DNA of 64,000 bases from contig CBDAMQ010000026.1 of the NCBI GenBank assembly GCA_965197275.1, positions 186,001-250,000 of the forward strand, read 5' to 3'. Source of the DNA: DASCOT01 sp965197275 (GTDB lineage: Bacteria > Acidobacteriota > UBA890 > WLXD01). Below, piece by piece: positions 35,815 to 44,407 of this stretch. The notes beneath the pieces were generated by a model. It made no database searches and was not told where the DNA came from. It saw nothing but the letters and a program-made list of their open reading frames with translations. Each line of letters begins with the position of its first letter. Positions within the stretch are counted from its first letter, which is position 1. Both the position numbers and the translations under genes were made by a program.

Positions 35815-36093
35815 ATGATTATCGGTGTCTGTAGTCTCGAGTTCCACCTCACCGGGTGCCGGAGCCTGAAGGAAAAGCGCATGTTCCTCAATCGTCTGAA
35901 GGGGCGGTTGAAATCACGCTTCAATGTCGCGGTGGCAGAGGTGGAGCACCAGGATCTGCGGCAGCGGGCGGGCATCGCGGTGGCTTCCGTATCGGCGTCG
36001 CAGCGTCCTCTGGAGGGGCTTTTCGAACGCGTCGTGCGCGAGGCGGAAGGTCACGACGCGCAGCTGTTGCGGCATACCGTCGACTACCTGTAG
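35815..36093 (+). CDS. DUF503 family protein (YlxP-like)
   Basis: A 92-residue member of the DUF503 family, often encoded between infB and rbfA; its biochemical role is not established. The sequence has the family opening MIIGVCSLEFHL followed by SLKEKRMFLNRLKGRLKSRFNVAVAEVE (about residues 18-45), a ferredoxin-like alpha/beta pattern. It lies 58 bases after infB and 20 bases before rbfA, so co-expression with translation genes is expected. A ribosome-associated function is an inference from position. Confidence 0.88.
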   Translation: MIIGVCSLEFHLTGCRSLKEKRMFLNRLKGRLKSRFNVAVAEVEHQDLRQRAGIAVASVSASQRPLEGLFERVVREAEGHDAQLLRHTVDYL

Positions 36094-36113
36094 CGCGACC
36101 AAGGATCCTGACG

Positions 36114-36491
36114 ATGCGGCATCGACCACGGCGCGTTGGAGACAGCCTGCGAGCAGCTCTGGCTGACCTGCTTCTCAATGAGGTCAAGGACCCCGGGCTG
36201 GGCTTCGTCACCGTGACCGAGGTGCGTATGAGCGCCGATCTGTGCCACGCGCGAGTCTTCATCAGTGTGATGGGCGACGCAGATGCCGAGATGTCGGCGA
36301 TGCAGAGCCTGGGCCGGGCCAGTGGCTTCCTGCGCCGCGAGATCGGTCGGCGCGTGCAGTTGCGTCGCACCCCGGAGTTGCACTTCGAGGTCGACCGTAC
36401 GCTCGATCACAGTGATCGCATCGAGGAGCTGATACGCCAGGGAGCGCCGCAGGAAGCGGAGGAAGATGGGGCGGATGGCGTCGACGGGTGA
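36114..36491 (+). CDS. rbfA: 30S ribosome-binding factor A
   Basis: A 125-residue KH-type factor for late 16S rRNA processing and cold adaptation. Family sequence: RRVGDSLRAALADLLLNEVKDP, VTVTEVRMSADLCHARVFISVMG and RTPELHFEVDRTLDHSDRIEEL. The frame is open upstream to 35856 but that overlaps DUF503; ATG 36114 has AAGGA 8 bases upstream. The tail is acidic. Its end overlaps the next gene by 26 bases. Confidence 0.94.
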   Translation: MRHRPRRVGDSLRAALADLLLNEVKDPGLGFVTVTEVRMSADLCHARVFISVMGDADAEMSAMQSLGRASGFLRREIGRRVQLRRTPELHFEVDRTLDHSDRIEELIRQGAPQEAEEDGADGVDG

Positions 36492-37443
36492 CGGAATAGA
36501 GAAAGTAATTCGATGGATCGACCGGCACGATGACTTTGTCATCGCTTCGCACACGGATCCGGACGGCGACTCGCTGGGTTCTTCGCTCGGCCTGGCGCTG
36601 ATGCTCGATCAGGCTGGCAAGCGCTCGGAAGTGGCGATTCAGCAGGCGTTTCCACGGCGGTTTGACTGGCTCCCCGAGGGTGCGCGCGTACAAAGCCTCG
36701 ACGCGGTTACGCGGCGTGCGCGCGCCAGCATTCTGGTGGAGTGCTCCGACTTCGCTCGTGCCGGAGTTGCCGGCCTGGATCGGATCGAATCGCTCAACAT
36801 CGATCACCATAGCCAGAACGCGATGTTCGCCGACGTGAACTGGGTGGATCCGAGCGTTGCGGCCACCAGCATGATGGTGGCGCGGCTGGCAGAGCCCCTG
36901 GGCGCTCAGATCACGCCGCCCATAGCCACCCTGCTGTATGTCGCCGTGCTCACGGACACCGGATCATTCCACCATTCCAATACCGACGCGGCGGCTCTGC
37001 AGTTCGCCGCCGACATGGTTGCTGCCGGTGCCGACGCTTCGGGAATCGCCGAGGAGGTCTACGGCAACGTGCCGGCGGCCCGCGTTTATTTGCTCGCCGA
37101 CGCCCTGGCGACCCTCAAATTAGAGGACGGAGGTCAGGTAGCCTGGATGGTCCTCTGGCGACGCGATTTTGCCCGTCGCGGCGGCGGCGATACCGAGGGC
37201 TTGATCAACCAGGCACAGTCGATCGCCGGGGTAGGGGTGTCGCTGCTGTTCAAGGAAGTCGGTCGGGATCGATTCCGGGTGAGCTTGCGATCGGATGGCA
37301 GCGTCGATGTGGCCAAGGTTGCGGCGGCCTACGGCGGTGGCGGTCATCCGCGCGCCGCGGGCTGTCAGCTGGACGGGTCGTTGGAGCAGGTGCGGGCACG
37401 CATCCTCGCCCGCATCAGACGAGCGCGCGAGGTAGGCGGTTGA
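36466..37443 (+). CDS. nrnA: DHH-family phosphoesterase (NrnA-like oligoribonuclease / pAp phosphatase)
   Basis: A 325-residue DHH/DHHA1 protein that in relatives degrades short oligoribonucleotides and/or pAp. Motif I is SHTDPDGDSLGS (about residue 29), DHH is in LNIDHHSQN (about 107), and LTDTGSFHHSNT (about 160) is the fourth motif. The DHHA1 glycine motif is GGGGHPRAAGCQL near the C-terminus. Motif II reads ILVECSDFARAG, with Glu where many members have Asp. ATG 36466 or 36475 is the start; GGAGGA at 36458-36463 suits the second slightly better. It sits between rbfA and truB, its usual position. Confidence 0.9.
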   Translation: MGRMASTGDGIEKVIRWIDRHDDFVIASHTDPDGDSLGSSLGLALMLDQAGKRSEVAIQQAFPRRFDWLPEGARVQSLDAVTRRARASILVECSDFARAGVAGLDRIESLNIDHHSQNAMFADVNWVDPSVAATSMMVARLAEPLGAQITPPIATLLYVAVLTDTGSFHHSNTDAAALQFAADMVAAGADASGIAEEVYGNVPAARVYLLADALATLKLEDGGQVAWMVLWRRDFARRGGGDTEGLINQAQSIAGVGVSLLFKEVGRDRFRVSLRSDGSVDVAKVAAAYGGGGHPRAAGCQLDGSLEQVRARILARIRRAREVGG

Positions 37444-38363
37444 AGAGCAAGGTCGTCGGAATGCTGGTAGCAGACAAACCCGCCGGCATGACCTCGCACG
37501 ACGTGGTTGCCAAGGCCCGGCATCGGCTCCGCTGCCGTGCCGGGCATACCGGCACGCTCGATCCACAGGCAACCGGGGTGCTGTTGCTGTGCCTGGGACG
37601 CGCCACGCGCCTGGCGAGGTTCCTGCAGAGCCAGGACAAGCTGTACGAGTGCGGCATCCAACTTGGCTGGGCCACCGACACCTACGACTCCGAAGGGGAG
37701 ATGGTCGGAGACCGAGTCCCCGTGCCGCCGATCGACCCACAGCGGCTGGCGGAGATCCTGGAATCGTTCGTCGGCGAGATCCAGCAAGTGCCACCGGCCT
37801 ACTCTGCCAAGAAGATCCGAGGTCAGCCGGCCTACAAGCGTGTTCGGCGCGGAGAGATCGTCGAGCACGAGCCTGTACCCGTACGGGTACATTCCATCGA
37901 GCTGGTCGAATACGACGCCGACCTTCTGAAGTTGCGCGTCCACTGCGGTTCGGGCACCTATGTGCGCACCCTGGCGCACGACATCGGTGCCGCGGTCGGA
38001 TGCGCCGCGCACCTCGCTTCGCTGCGTCGTTCTCGCGTCGGCCGGTTCGACCTCTCGGGGGCACTCGGCTGGGAGGCGCTCGCAAACGGCCCCGTGGAAG
38101 ATGTCGAAGCCCGTGTACTGCCGGCGTCGGCGATCGTACAAGAGTGGCCCGGTGTAGTGGTCGATCGGGAGGGCCTCGACATCGTTCGCAACGGCGGCGT
38201 GCTGGAACCGCACTGCATCATCGATCGCGTCCCGGCGGACGATCCGGAGGCAGCGCGCGCACGCGGTGCCTGGGTGCGTGTATTGGATCCGGAAGCGCAC
38301 CTGCTTGCGGCCGCAGAGTTGCTTCCCGGTGGGATGTTGCAGCCGCGTATCGTACTGGTCTAG
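37440..38363 (+). CDS. truB: tRNA pseudouridine(55) synthase
   Basis: Makes pseudouridine at position 55 in the T-loop of tRNAs. The 307-residue protein begins with the family opening VGMLVADKPAGMTSHDVV. The catalytic Asp is in AGHTGTLDPQATGVL (about residue 41). Other blocks are YECGIQLGWATDTYDSEG, PPAYSAKKIRGQPAYKRVRRGE and the RVHCGSGTYVRTLAHDIG segment. A C-terminal PUA-like region follows. The TTG start overlaps the previous stop (TTGA). Confidence 0.96.
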   Translation: MKSKVVGMLVADKPAGMTSHDVVAKARHRLRCRAGHTGTLDPQATGVLLLCLGRATRLARFLQSQDKLYECGIQLGWATDTYDSEGEMVGDRVPVPPIDPQRLAEILESFVGEIQQVPPAYSAKKIRGQPAYKRVRRGEIVEHEPVPVRVHSIELVEYDADLLKLRVHCGSGTYVRTLAHDIGAAVGCAAHLASLRRSRVGRFDLSGALGWEALANGPVEDVEARVLPASAIVQEWPGVVVDREGLDIVRNGGVLEPHCIIDRVPADDPEAARARGAWVRVLDPEAHLLAAAELLPGGMLQPRIVLV

Positions 38364-38424
38364 CGCCTTTTCCCGGCCTCGCGATGATGGTGGTCGGGCG
38401 GCGTTTGGTGGGCGCCTGGACGCG

Positions 38425-38453
38425 TTTACAGCCATGGGCCCCCATGGTACCGT
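38425..38453 (+). promoter_or_regulatory. Sigma-70-type promoter for rpsO (and pnp)
   Basis: TTTACA (38425-38430), a 17-base spacer and TACCGT (38448-38453), about 100 bases before rpsO. The spacer is almost symmetrical (CCATGG, GCCC, CCATGG), which might bind a regulator. Confidence 0.6.
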
Positions 38454-38548
38454 TGCCGTCTTGCCTGGCACTCGTGCGTCTGGACGCCCTCTGATTCTGT
38501 TGCCGGGCAAACCCACAAAAGAGTTAGGAAGCGAGCTACGCGAAGAGG

Positions 38549-38809
38549 ATGATGAGTCAAGCGGAGATAGCGATCGAAGAGTACCGGCACCACCCGACGG
38601 ATACGGGATCCTCAGAGGTCCAAATCGCGCAACTGACCTCGCGCATCCGACACCTCACCGAGCACATGAAAGCGAATCGGAGCGACTACGCGACCCAGCG
38701 CGGCCTGCAGATGCTAGTCGGAAAGCGGCGGCGCCTGCTCGACTACCTGGGCGGCGTCAGCGTAGCGCGGTATCAGAATCTCATCGAAAGGTTGGGGCTG
38801 CGGCGATAG
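38549..38809 (+). CDS. rpsO: 30S ribosomal protein S15
   Basis: Primary 16S rRNA-binding protein of 86-87 residues. Landmarks are HPTDTGSSEVQIAQLTSRI (about 15-33), LTEHMKANRSDYATQRGLQ and VGKRRRLLDYL. Two adjacent ATGs (38549 and 38552) follow GAAGAGG. S15 binds the three-way junction of helices 20-22, and it commonly represses its own mRNA; the 95-base predicted leader could hold such a site, but I see no specific structure. It is followed by pnp, the classic arrangement. Confidence 0.97.
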   Translation: MMSQAEIAIEEYRHHPTDTGSSEVQIAQLTSRIRHLTEHMKANRSDYATQRGLQMLVGKRRRLLDYLGGVSVARYQNLIERLGLRR

Positions 38810-38998
38810 TCGGGCGCCTCCCGCGGAAGGAAACGGCGTAAGAATAGAAGCGGATAGCGGACGCGGCGAAGGGAACTTCGAAGCCTGCTGGGAACGCACC
38901 TCGGGGAAGCACACTCCACCCCACCCCTGTCGTGTTACCAAGCTGCGCGCTCGCTCGCCTGTACTGAGGTCGCTGAGCGGCTTGGAGGAAGAAACTAG

Positions 38999-41086
38999 AT
39001 GATCGTGCAAGAGAAGATCCAGCTGAACGGCCAGACAATCGAGTTCGAGGTCGGCCGTGTGGCTCGGCAAGCGGACGGTTCGGTGGTCGTGTCGTGCGGT
39101 GACACCAAAGTTCTGGTCACCGCAGTCATGGACCGCAAGCCAAAGGCCGCGTCCTTCCTGCCGCTGACGGTTGACTACCGCGAATGGACATACGCCGGCG
39201 GCCGCATTCCAGGCGGCTTCTTCAAGCGTGAGGGCCGCCCGGCGGACAAGGAGATTCTCACCTCCCGCATGATCGATCGCAGCATCCGTCCGTTGTTCCC
39301 GAAGGGATATCGGTACGAGACCCAGGTCATCGGCATGGTGATGTCAGCCGATGGCGAGAACGATCCGGCGATCCTCGCCAAAATGGGTGCGTCGATGGCG
39401 CTGAATTGCTCGCGCATCCCGTTCGACACACCGTTCGCGGCGTTCCGCATCGGGCTCGACGAGGATGGCTACCTGCTCAACCCGACGTCGACGCAGATGG
39501 ACAACAGCTGTCTCGACCTGATCCTCTGCGCCAGGCGCGACGCGGTCATGATGGTCGAGGCCGGCGCCGACGAGGTGAGCGAGGCCGAGGTCATCGGCGC
39601 GTTCGAGTTCGCGCAGCCGTACGTCGAGGCCTATATCGATCTGCAGGAGAAGATCCGCGAGCAGCTCGGGATCGAGAAGATGGTGTTCGAGCCCGTCGAG
39701 TTGAACTCCGAGCTGTGCGCCCGAGTCGACGAGATCGGCGGCGACAAAATCCGCGAGGCGCTGACCATCGGCGACAAGATCGAGCGCCGGGATCGGATGG
39801 GCGAGGTCAAAGGCGAGATCAAGGACGCCATCGCCGAGGAGAACGACGAGCGGGCCGGCGAGGCGATCTCCGAGCTCGTGAAGCGAGCGACGCGTCATTC
39901 GGCGCTGCGTGAGGGCAAGCGATTCGATGGCCGTGCGTTCGACGAGGTGCGGTCGATTCACTGCGAGGTCGGGTACTCGCCTCGGGCACACGGCTCGGCG
40001 TTGTTTACCCGCGGCGAGACGCAGGCGTTCGTGACCACGACGCTGGGCACTACCGACGACGCCCGCAAGGTCGAGGGCTACGATGGCGAGTACTGGAAGC
40101 GCTTCATGCTGCACTACAACTTCCCGCCCTTTTCGGTCGGCGAGGCGCGCTTCATGCGTGGCCCCGGTCGCCGCGAGATCGGGCACGGGCACCTGGCCGA
40201 GCGCGCCATCGATCCGGTGTTGCCGACCGACGATGAGTGGCCATACGTACTGCGAACCGTATCCGAGATTCTGGAATCCAACGGATCGTCGTCGATGGCG
40301 ACGATTTGTGGTGGCACCCTCTCGTTGATGGACGCTGGCGTGCCGATCCGCGCGCCGGTGGCCGGCGTTGCAATGGGCCTGATGAAGGACGACGAGACCG
40401 TTGCCATCCTGTCGGACATTGCCGGCGAAGAGGACCACTACGGGGACATGGATTTCAAGGTGGCCGGTACGCCACGTGGGATTACCGCGCTGCAGATGGA
40501 CATCAAAATCTCCGGCCTTTCACGGGAGATCCTCGAGCAGGCGCTCGAACAGGCGCATCAGAACCGCCTCCATATCTTGAAGAAGATGAGCGAGGCTCTG
40601 GCTGCGCCACGCCCGGAGACCAGCCAGTGGGCACCGCAGATCGTTACCGTGAAGATCTCGGTCGACCGGATACGCGACATCATCGGTCCCGGCGGTCGGA
40701 TCATCCGGCAGATGCAGGAAGATACGGGCTGCAAGATCAACGTCGAGGACGACGGCACGGTGCAGATTGCGTCCCCGGATGCGGAGGCATGCGCTGCGGC
40801 GCAGAAGATGATCTCGGACCTGACTCAGGAGGCCGAGGTCGGCAAGGTGTACCGTGGCAAAGTGCGCTCGATCAAGGACTTCGGCGCCTTCGTCGAGATC
40901 CTCCCGGGCACCGACGGGCTGTTGCATATCTCTGAGGTAGCGGAGCATCGTGTCGAGGACATGCGCGAGCACGTCAGTGAGGGACAGGAGCTCACCGTAA
41001 AGGTGGTCAAGATCGAGGCGCCGAACCGTATCCGCCTGTCGCTCAAGGCGCTCACCGAGGCCGAACGGGCATCCGTCGAGGGATAG
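38999..41086 (+). CDS. pnp: Polyribonucleotide nucleotidyltransferase (PNPase)
   Basis: A 695-residue phosphorolytic 3'-5' exoribonuclease of the degradosome. Two RNase PH folds are visible: the first with TAVMDRKPKAASFLPLTVDY and the second from about residue 310 (HCEVGYSPRAHGSALFTRGE), with the active-site region VGEARFMRGPGRREIGHG and DIAGEEDHYGDMDFKVAGT. The KH domain (IIGPGGRIIRQMQEDTGCKI, about 560) and the S1 domain (GKVRSIKDFGAFVEILPG, about 620) end the protein. GGAGGAAG precedes the ATG. The 189-base gap after rpsO shows no clear terminator. Confidence 0.97.
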   Translation: MIVQEKIQLNGQTIEFEVGRVARQADGSVVVSCGDTKVLVTAVMDRKPKAASFLPLTVDYREWTYAGGRIPGGFFKREGRPADKEILTSRMIDRSIRPLFPKGYRYETQVIGMVMSADGENDPAILAKMGASMALNCSRIPFDTPFAAFRIGLDEDGYLLNPTSTQMDNSCLDLILCARRDAVMMVEAGADEVSEAEVIGAFEFAQPYVEAYIDLQEKIREQLGIEKMVFEPVELNSELCARVDEIGGDKIREALTIGDKIERRDRMGEVKGEIKDAIAEENDERAGEAISELVKRATRHSALREGKRFDGRAFDEVRSIHCEVGYSPRAHGSALFTRGETQAFVTTTLGTTDDARKVEGYDGEYWKRFMLHYNFPPFSVGEARFMRGPGRREIGHGHLAERAIDPVLPTDDEWPYVLRTVSEILESNGSSSMATICGGTLSLMDAGVPIRAPVAGVAMGLMKDDETVAILSDIAGEEDHYGDMDFKVAGTPRGITALQMDIKISGLSREILEQALEQAHQNRLHILKKMSEALAAPRPETSQWAPQIVTVKISVDRIRDIIGPGGRIIRQMQEDTGCKINVEDDGTVQIASPDAEACAAAQKMISDLTQEAEVGKVYRGKVRSIKDFGAFVEILPGTDGLLHISEVAEHRVEDMREHVSEGQELTVKVVKIEAPNRIRLSLKALTEAERASVEG

Positions 41087-41088
41087 AG

Positions 41089-41526
41089 ATGAGTACTCCG
41101 TACCCGTCTGCCAAGGATATCGATCGACGCTGGTGGTCGATTGACGCCGACGGCAAGGTGCTTGGCCGGCTCGCAACCACGATCGCGCGCATCCTCATGG
41201 GCAAGCACAAGGCGATCTTCACGCCGTTCCTCGATTGCGGCGATCACGTAGTGGTGGTCAACGCCGAGAAGATCGTGTTGACCGGCAACAAGCTCGATGA
41301 CAAAAAGTACTACCGTTACAGCGGCTATCCGGGAGGCATGAAGGAAACCAACGCTCGTCGCTTGCTGGAAACGTACCCGGAGCGTGTGCTCGAGGCGGCG
41401 GTGAAGGGGATGCTCCCGAAGACCCGGCTGGGTCGACAGATGTACAGCAAGCTGCGCGTCTATGCGGGTTCCGAGCATCCGCATGCGAGCCAGCACCCAG
41501 AGCCGTTCACCGGCGACCGGGCTTGA
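41089..41526 (+). CDS. rplM: 50S ribosomal protein L13
   Basis: Early 50S assembly protein of 145 residues. Family sequence: WWSIDADGKVLGRLATTIARILMGKHKAIFTPFLDCGDHVVVVNAEKI in order, split by short gaps, then TGNKLDDKKYYRYSGYPGG and VKGMLPKTRLGRQM. It starts 2 bases after the pnp stop, so it is transcribed with pnp rather than from its own promoter. rpsI follows 10 bases later, the conserved L13-S9 pair. Confidence 0.97.
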   Translation: MSTPYPSAKDIDRRWWSIDADGKVLGRLATTIARILMGKHKAIFTPFLDCGDHVVVVNAEKIVLTGNKLDDKKYYRYSGYPGGMKETNARRLLETYPERVLEAAVKGMLPKTRLGRQMYSKLRVYAGSEHPHASQHPEPFTGDRA

Positions 41527-41536
41527 CGAGGAAACG

Positions 41537-41929
41537 ATGACGAACGTTCGGTACTACGGAACTGGAAAGCGCAAGTCGTCCATCGCCAGAGTGTTCCTGC
41601 GCCCGGGCACCGGGGAGATCACCGTCAACCGACGTGCGCTCGAACACTACTTCCCGCTCGCTACACACCGCGCGGCCGTTACCCTGCCGCTGCAGGTGGC
41701 CGCGGCTGAAGGCAAGGTCGATCTGATGATTACGGTGAAAGGCGGCGGGCCGTCGGGCCAGGCCGGTGCGGTGCGGCACGGCGTTGCGCGTGCGCTCCTG
41801 GCCTCTGATCCGGACCTTCGTGCGCCCCTCAAGGAACATGGATTGCTGACGCGCGATGCTCGCAGGAAAGAGCGCAAGAAGTACGGGCTCAAGGGTGCGC
41901 GCGCCAGATTCCAGTTCAGCAAGCGGTAG
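41537..41929 (+). CDS. rpsI: 30S ribosomal protein S9
   Basis: A 130-residue S9. It begins VRYYGTGKRKSSIARVFL and ends with the positively charged tail KKYGLKGARARFQFSKR that reaches the P-site tRNA; the last Arg residue is present. The GGGPSGQAGAVRHGVARAL core is standard. ATG 41537 is chosen because the longer frame from 41462 lies inside rplM. An 8-base gap leads to rpsB. Confidence 0.97.
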   Translation: MTNVRYYGTGKRKSSIARVFLRPGTGEITVNRRALEHYFPLATHRAAVTLPLQVAAAEGKVDLMITVKGGGPSGQAGAVRHGVARALLASDPDLRAPLKEHGLLTRDARRKERKKYGLKGARARFQFSKR

Positions 41930-41937
41930 GAGGAATC

Positions 41938-42894
41938 GTGGTCGGCGTTTCGCTGCGGCAGTTGCTCGAGGCTGGTGTCCATTTCGGTCATCAGACCGGG
42001 CGCTGGAACCCGAAGATGAAGTCTTTCATCTTCGGAAAGAAGAACGGCATCTACATCATCGACCTGCAGAAGACGCAGGCCGCGTGGACCGAGGCCCTCA
42101 GCTTCCTCGAGCAGGAGGCCGCACAGGGCGGCAAGGTGCTGTTCGTCGGCACCAAGCGCCAGGCGCAGGAGACCATCGCCGACGAGGCGATTCGCTGCGG
42201 CCAGTATTACGTCAACCATCGTTGGCTCGGGGGCCTGCTCACCAACTATCAGACCATTCGCAAGAGCATCGAGCGCTACAAGGATCTCGAAGCGATGTCG
42301 GAAGACGGGCGCTTCGACCTGCTTCCCAAGAAGGAGGTTCTGAAGCTCAGGCGCGAACTCTTCAAGCTCGATCGTAACCTGGTCGGCATCAAGGACATGG
42401 GTGGCCTGCCGGATGTCGTCTTCGTGATGGACATTCGCCGAGAGCGCATAGCAGTTGACGAAGCCTTGAAGCTCGGGATCCCGGTCGTGGCCATCGTCGA
42501 TACCAACTGCGATCCGGAAGGGATCGACTTCGTCGTGCCAGGTAATGACGACGCCCTGCGTGCAATCCGGCTGTTCTGTGAGGCGGCGGCAACGGCCCTC
42601 TTGGCGGGGCGTGGAACCTACGATGCTTCCCTCGAGGACGCGGCCCGAGAAAAGGCCGAGGCGGAGAACGCGAAACAGGAGGCAGTCGAGGCAGTGGAGT
42701 CGATCGACGACGCCACGGCCGAGGCCGAGGAGGTCGTTGCCGAGCCTGCTGCGGAAGAGGCGGTGGCTGAGGAAGCCTCCGCAGACGATGCCTCAGCAGA
42801 CGAACCCGATTCCGCCGATGTCGCCCCAGAGGCCGCCGTTTCCGATTCGCCGGACGGCGACGCGGAGGCTGCTCCCGACGCCGACCAGGCCTGA
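41938..42894 (+). CDS. rpsB: 30S ribosomal protein S2 with acidic C-terminal extension
   Basis: The S2 core occupies about residues 1-230: LRQLLEAGVHFGHQTGRWNPKM, FIFGKKNGIYIIDLQKT, NHRWLGGLLTNYQTI and PVVAIVDTNCDPEGIDFVVPGNDD. About 80 extra residues follow, rich in Ala, Glu and Asp with few aromatic or basic residues, giving 318 in total against about 240 in E. coli. The GTG start has GGAGG before it. Position straight after rpsI, with only 8 bases between, suggests that rpsB here lacks a separate promoter and leader. Confidence 0.97.
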   Translation: MVGVSLRQLLEAGVHFGHQTGRWNPKMKSFIFGKKNGIYIIDLQKTQAAWTEALSFLEQEAAQGGKVLFVGTKRQAQETIADEAIRCGQYYVNHRWLGGLLTNYQTIRKSIERYKDLEAMSEDGRFDLLPKKEVLKLRRELFKLDRNLVGIKDMGGLPDVVFVMDIRRERIAVDEALKLGIPVVAIVDTNCDPEGIDFVVPGNDDALRAIRLFCEAAATALLAGRGTYDASLEDAAREKAEAENAKQEAVEAVESIDDATAEAEEVVAEPAAEEAVAEEASADDASADEPDSADVAPEAAVSDSPDGDAEAAPDADQA

Positions 42895-42918
42895 CGCCGA
42901 AGCCCTATCAGAGACCCT

Positions 42919-42946
42919 GGTGGACGCGGGAGCTGCCGCGCCCACC
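42919..42946 (+). other. Strong hairpin in the rpsB-tsf spacer
   Basis: GGTGGACGCGG (42919-42929) pairs with CCGCGCCCACC (42936-42946) at 10 of 11 positions around a 6-base loop. No T tract follows. It may be an RNA processing or partial attenuation site that adjusts S2 and EF-Ts ratios. Confidence 0.55.
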
Positions 42947-42975
42947 ACGAACTCCGTGCACGAGGAAGACGAGAG

Positions 42976-43611
42976 ATGGACATCAGTGCGGCCGCTGTCA
43001 AAGAGCTGAGAGAGCGCACAGGCGTCGGTTTCATGGACTGCAAGCAGGCCCTGCGCGAAGCCAGCGGCGATATGGACGAGGCGATCAAGATCCTGCGCAC
43101 CATGGGCAAGGCCAAGGCGGCCAAGAAGGCCGGCCGTGCCGCCACCGAGGGACGCATCGAGTCCTATGTCCACATGGGAGGCAAGATTGCGGTCCTCCTC
43201 GAGCTCAACTGCGAGACGGACTTTGTGGCCCGCAACGAAGACTTCGGCTCGCTGGCGCGAGACCTGGCGATGCACGTCGCAGCCGCAAATCCGAAGAGCA
43301 TCCGGCGCGAGGACGTTGACGCGGCCGCGTTGGATGCCGAGAGACAGGTGTACCGCGACCAGGCAATATCGGAAGGCAAGCCGGAGAACATCATCGACAA
43401 GATCGTCGACGGCAAGGTCAATCGCTATCTGGCCGAGACGTGCTTGCTCGAGCAGGCTTTCGTCAAGGACCCGGACAAGAAGATCGCTGATCTGATCACC
43501 GAGGCAGTCACCAAGCTCGGAGAGAACATCCTCGTCGGGCGCTTCTCGCGGCTTGCAATCGGTGATTCCGACGCCACTTTGGCGGTGACCAGCCCGGCCA
43601 GCGACGAGTAA
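42976..43611 (+). CDS. tsf: Elongation factor Ts
   Basis: Nucleotide exchange factor for EF-Tu. The N-terminal UBA-like domain reads VKELRERTGVGFMDCKQALREASGDMDEAI with the TGVGFMDCK contact motif (about residues 15-23). The core follows with GKIAVLLELNCETDFVARNEDF. The protein is only 211 residues, against 283 in E. coli, matching the short EF-Ts type with one core subdomain known from Thermus and many deltaproteobacteria. GAGGAAG precedes the ATG. rpsB is upstream and pyrH and frr downstream, the conserved order. Confidence 0.96.
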   Translation: MDISAAAVKELRERTGVGFMDCKQALREASGDMDEAIKILRTMGKAKAAKKAGRAATEGRIESYVHMGGKIAVLLELNCETDFVARNEDFGSLARDLAMHVAAANPKSIRREDVDAAALDAERQVYRDQAISEGKPENIIDKIVDGKVNRYLAETCLLEQAFVKDPDKKIADLITEAVTKLGENILVGRFSRLAIGDSDATLAVTSPASDE

Positions 43612-43651
43612 TTACCACGGCGGGCGACTGTTCGACGGGGAGGGCTAGCGC

Positions 43652-44395
43652 ATGACCGAGGCTCGGCCGGCGTACCGGCGCGTGCTTCTGAAGTTGTCCG
43701 GCGAGGTGCTGATGGGCTCGACGGGCTACGGGATTGACCACCAGGTCGCCCACAGCGTTGCCGACGAGATTCATAAAGCGCGATCGGCATGCGACGCGAT
43801 GGGCGTGGTCATCGGCGGCGGCAACATCTTCCGTGGCATAAACGCCAAGGATCTAGGAATCGACCGCGTGACCGCCGACCATATCGGCATGCTCGCCACT
43901 GTGATGAACAGTCTGGCGCTGCAGGACGCGCTCGAGAAGGGTGGCCTTGATACTCGGGTCATGTCGGCGCTGCGAATGGACAAGGTCGCTGAGCCCTTCA
44001 TCCGTCGGCGGGCCCTGCGACACATGGACAAAGGCCGCGTGGTCATCTTTGCGGCCGGCACCGGCAGCCCCTACTTCTCCACCGACACGGCGGCGGCGCT
44101 ACGGGCGCTGGAGATGGGTGCCGACGTGCTGATGAAGGGCACCAAGGTTGACGGGGTGTTCACCGCCGACCCGGTGAAGGACCCGGATGCGCAGCTGATC
44201 GAGCGGACGACCTTCGAAGAGGTGCTGAGCCACCGACTCGGGGTAATGGACTCGGCCGCGGTGGCTCACTGTATGGAGAACGACTTGCCGATTCTCATCT
44301 TCAACATGCGCGAATCCGGTAATATCGTGACCGCAATCCGCGGCGAGCCGATCGGATCGTTGATCGCTCCTGCGGAGTACTCCCACAGCAGCTGA
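43652..44395 (+). CDS. pyrH: Uridylate kinase
   Basis: Hexameric UMP kinase (amino acid kinase fold) that makes UDP from UMP. The opening YRRVLLKLSGEVLMG binds phosphate; VVIGGGNIFRG (about residues 50-60) and TGSPYFSTDTAAALRALEM (about 140) are diagnostic, followed by KVDGVFTADPVKDPDA. The length of 247 is typical. GGGGAGGG lies before the ATG. It lies 40 bases after tsf and 12 before frr. Confidence 0.97.
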   Translation: MTEARPAYRRVLLKLSGEVLMGSTGYGIDHQVAHSVADEIHKARSACDAMGVVIGGGNIFRGINAKDLGIDRVTADHIGMLATVMNSLALQDALEKGGLDTRVMSALRMDKVAEPFIRRRALRHMDKGRVVIFAAGTGSPYFSTDTAAALRALEMGADVLMKGTKVDGVFTADPVKDPDAQLIERTTFEEVLSHRLGVMDSAAVAHCMENDLPILIFNMRESGNIVTAIRGEPIGSLIAPAEYSHSS

Positions 44396-44407
44396 GGGGT
44401 TCGAGCG

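Noticed and set aside
38810..38998. Terminator or riboswitch between rpsO and pnp
   Set aside because: The 189-base gap holds no convincing stem with a T tract or recognisable aptamer; only the GGAGGAAG ribosome site of pnp is clear.
39344..40438. A 364-codon minus-strand frame opposite pnp
   Set aside because: Shadow of a strongly conserved gene; no family-like sequence and improbable composition.
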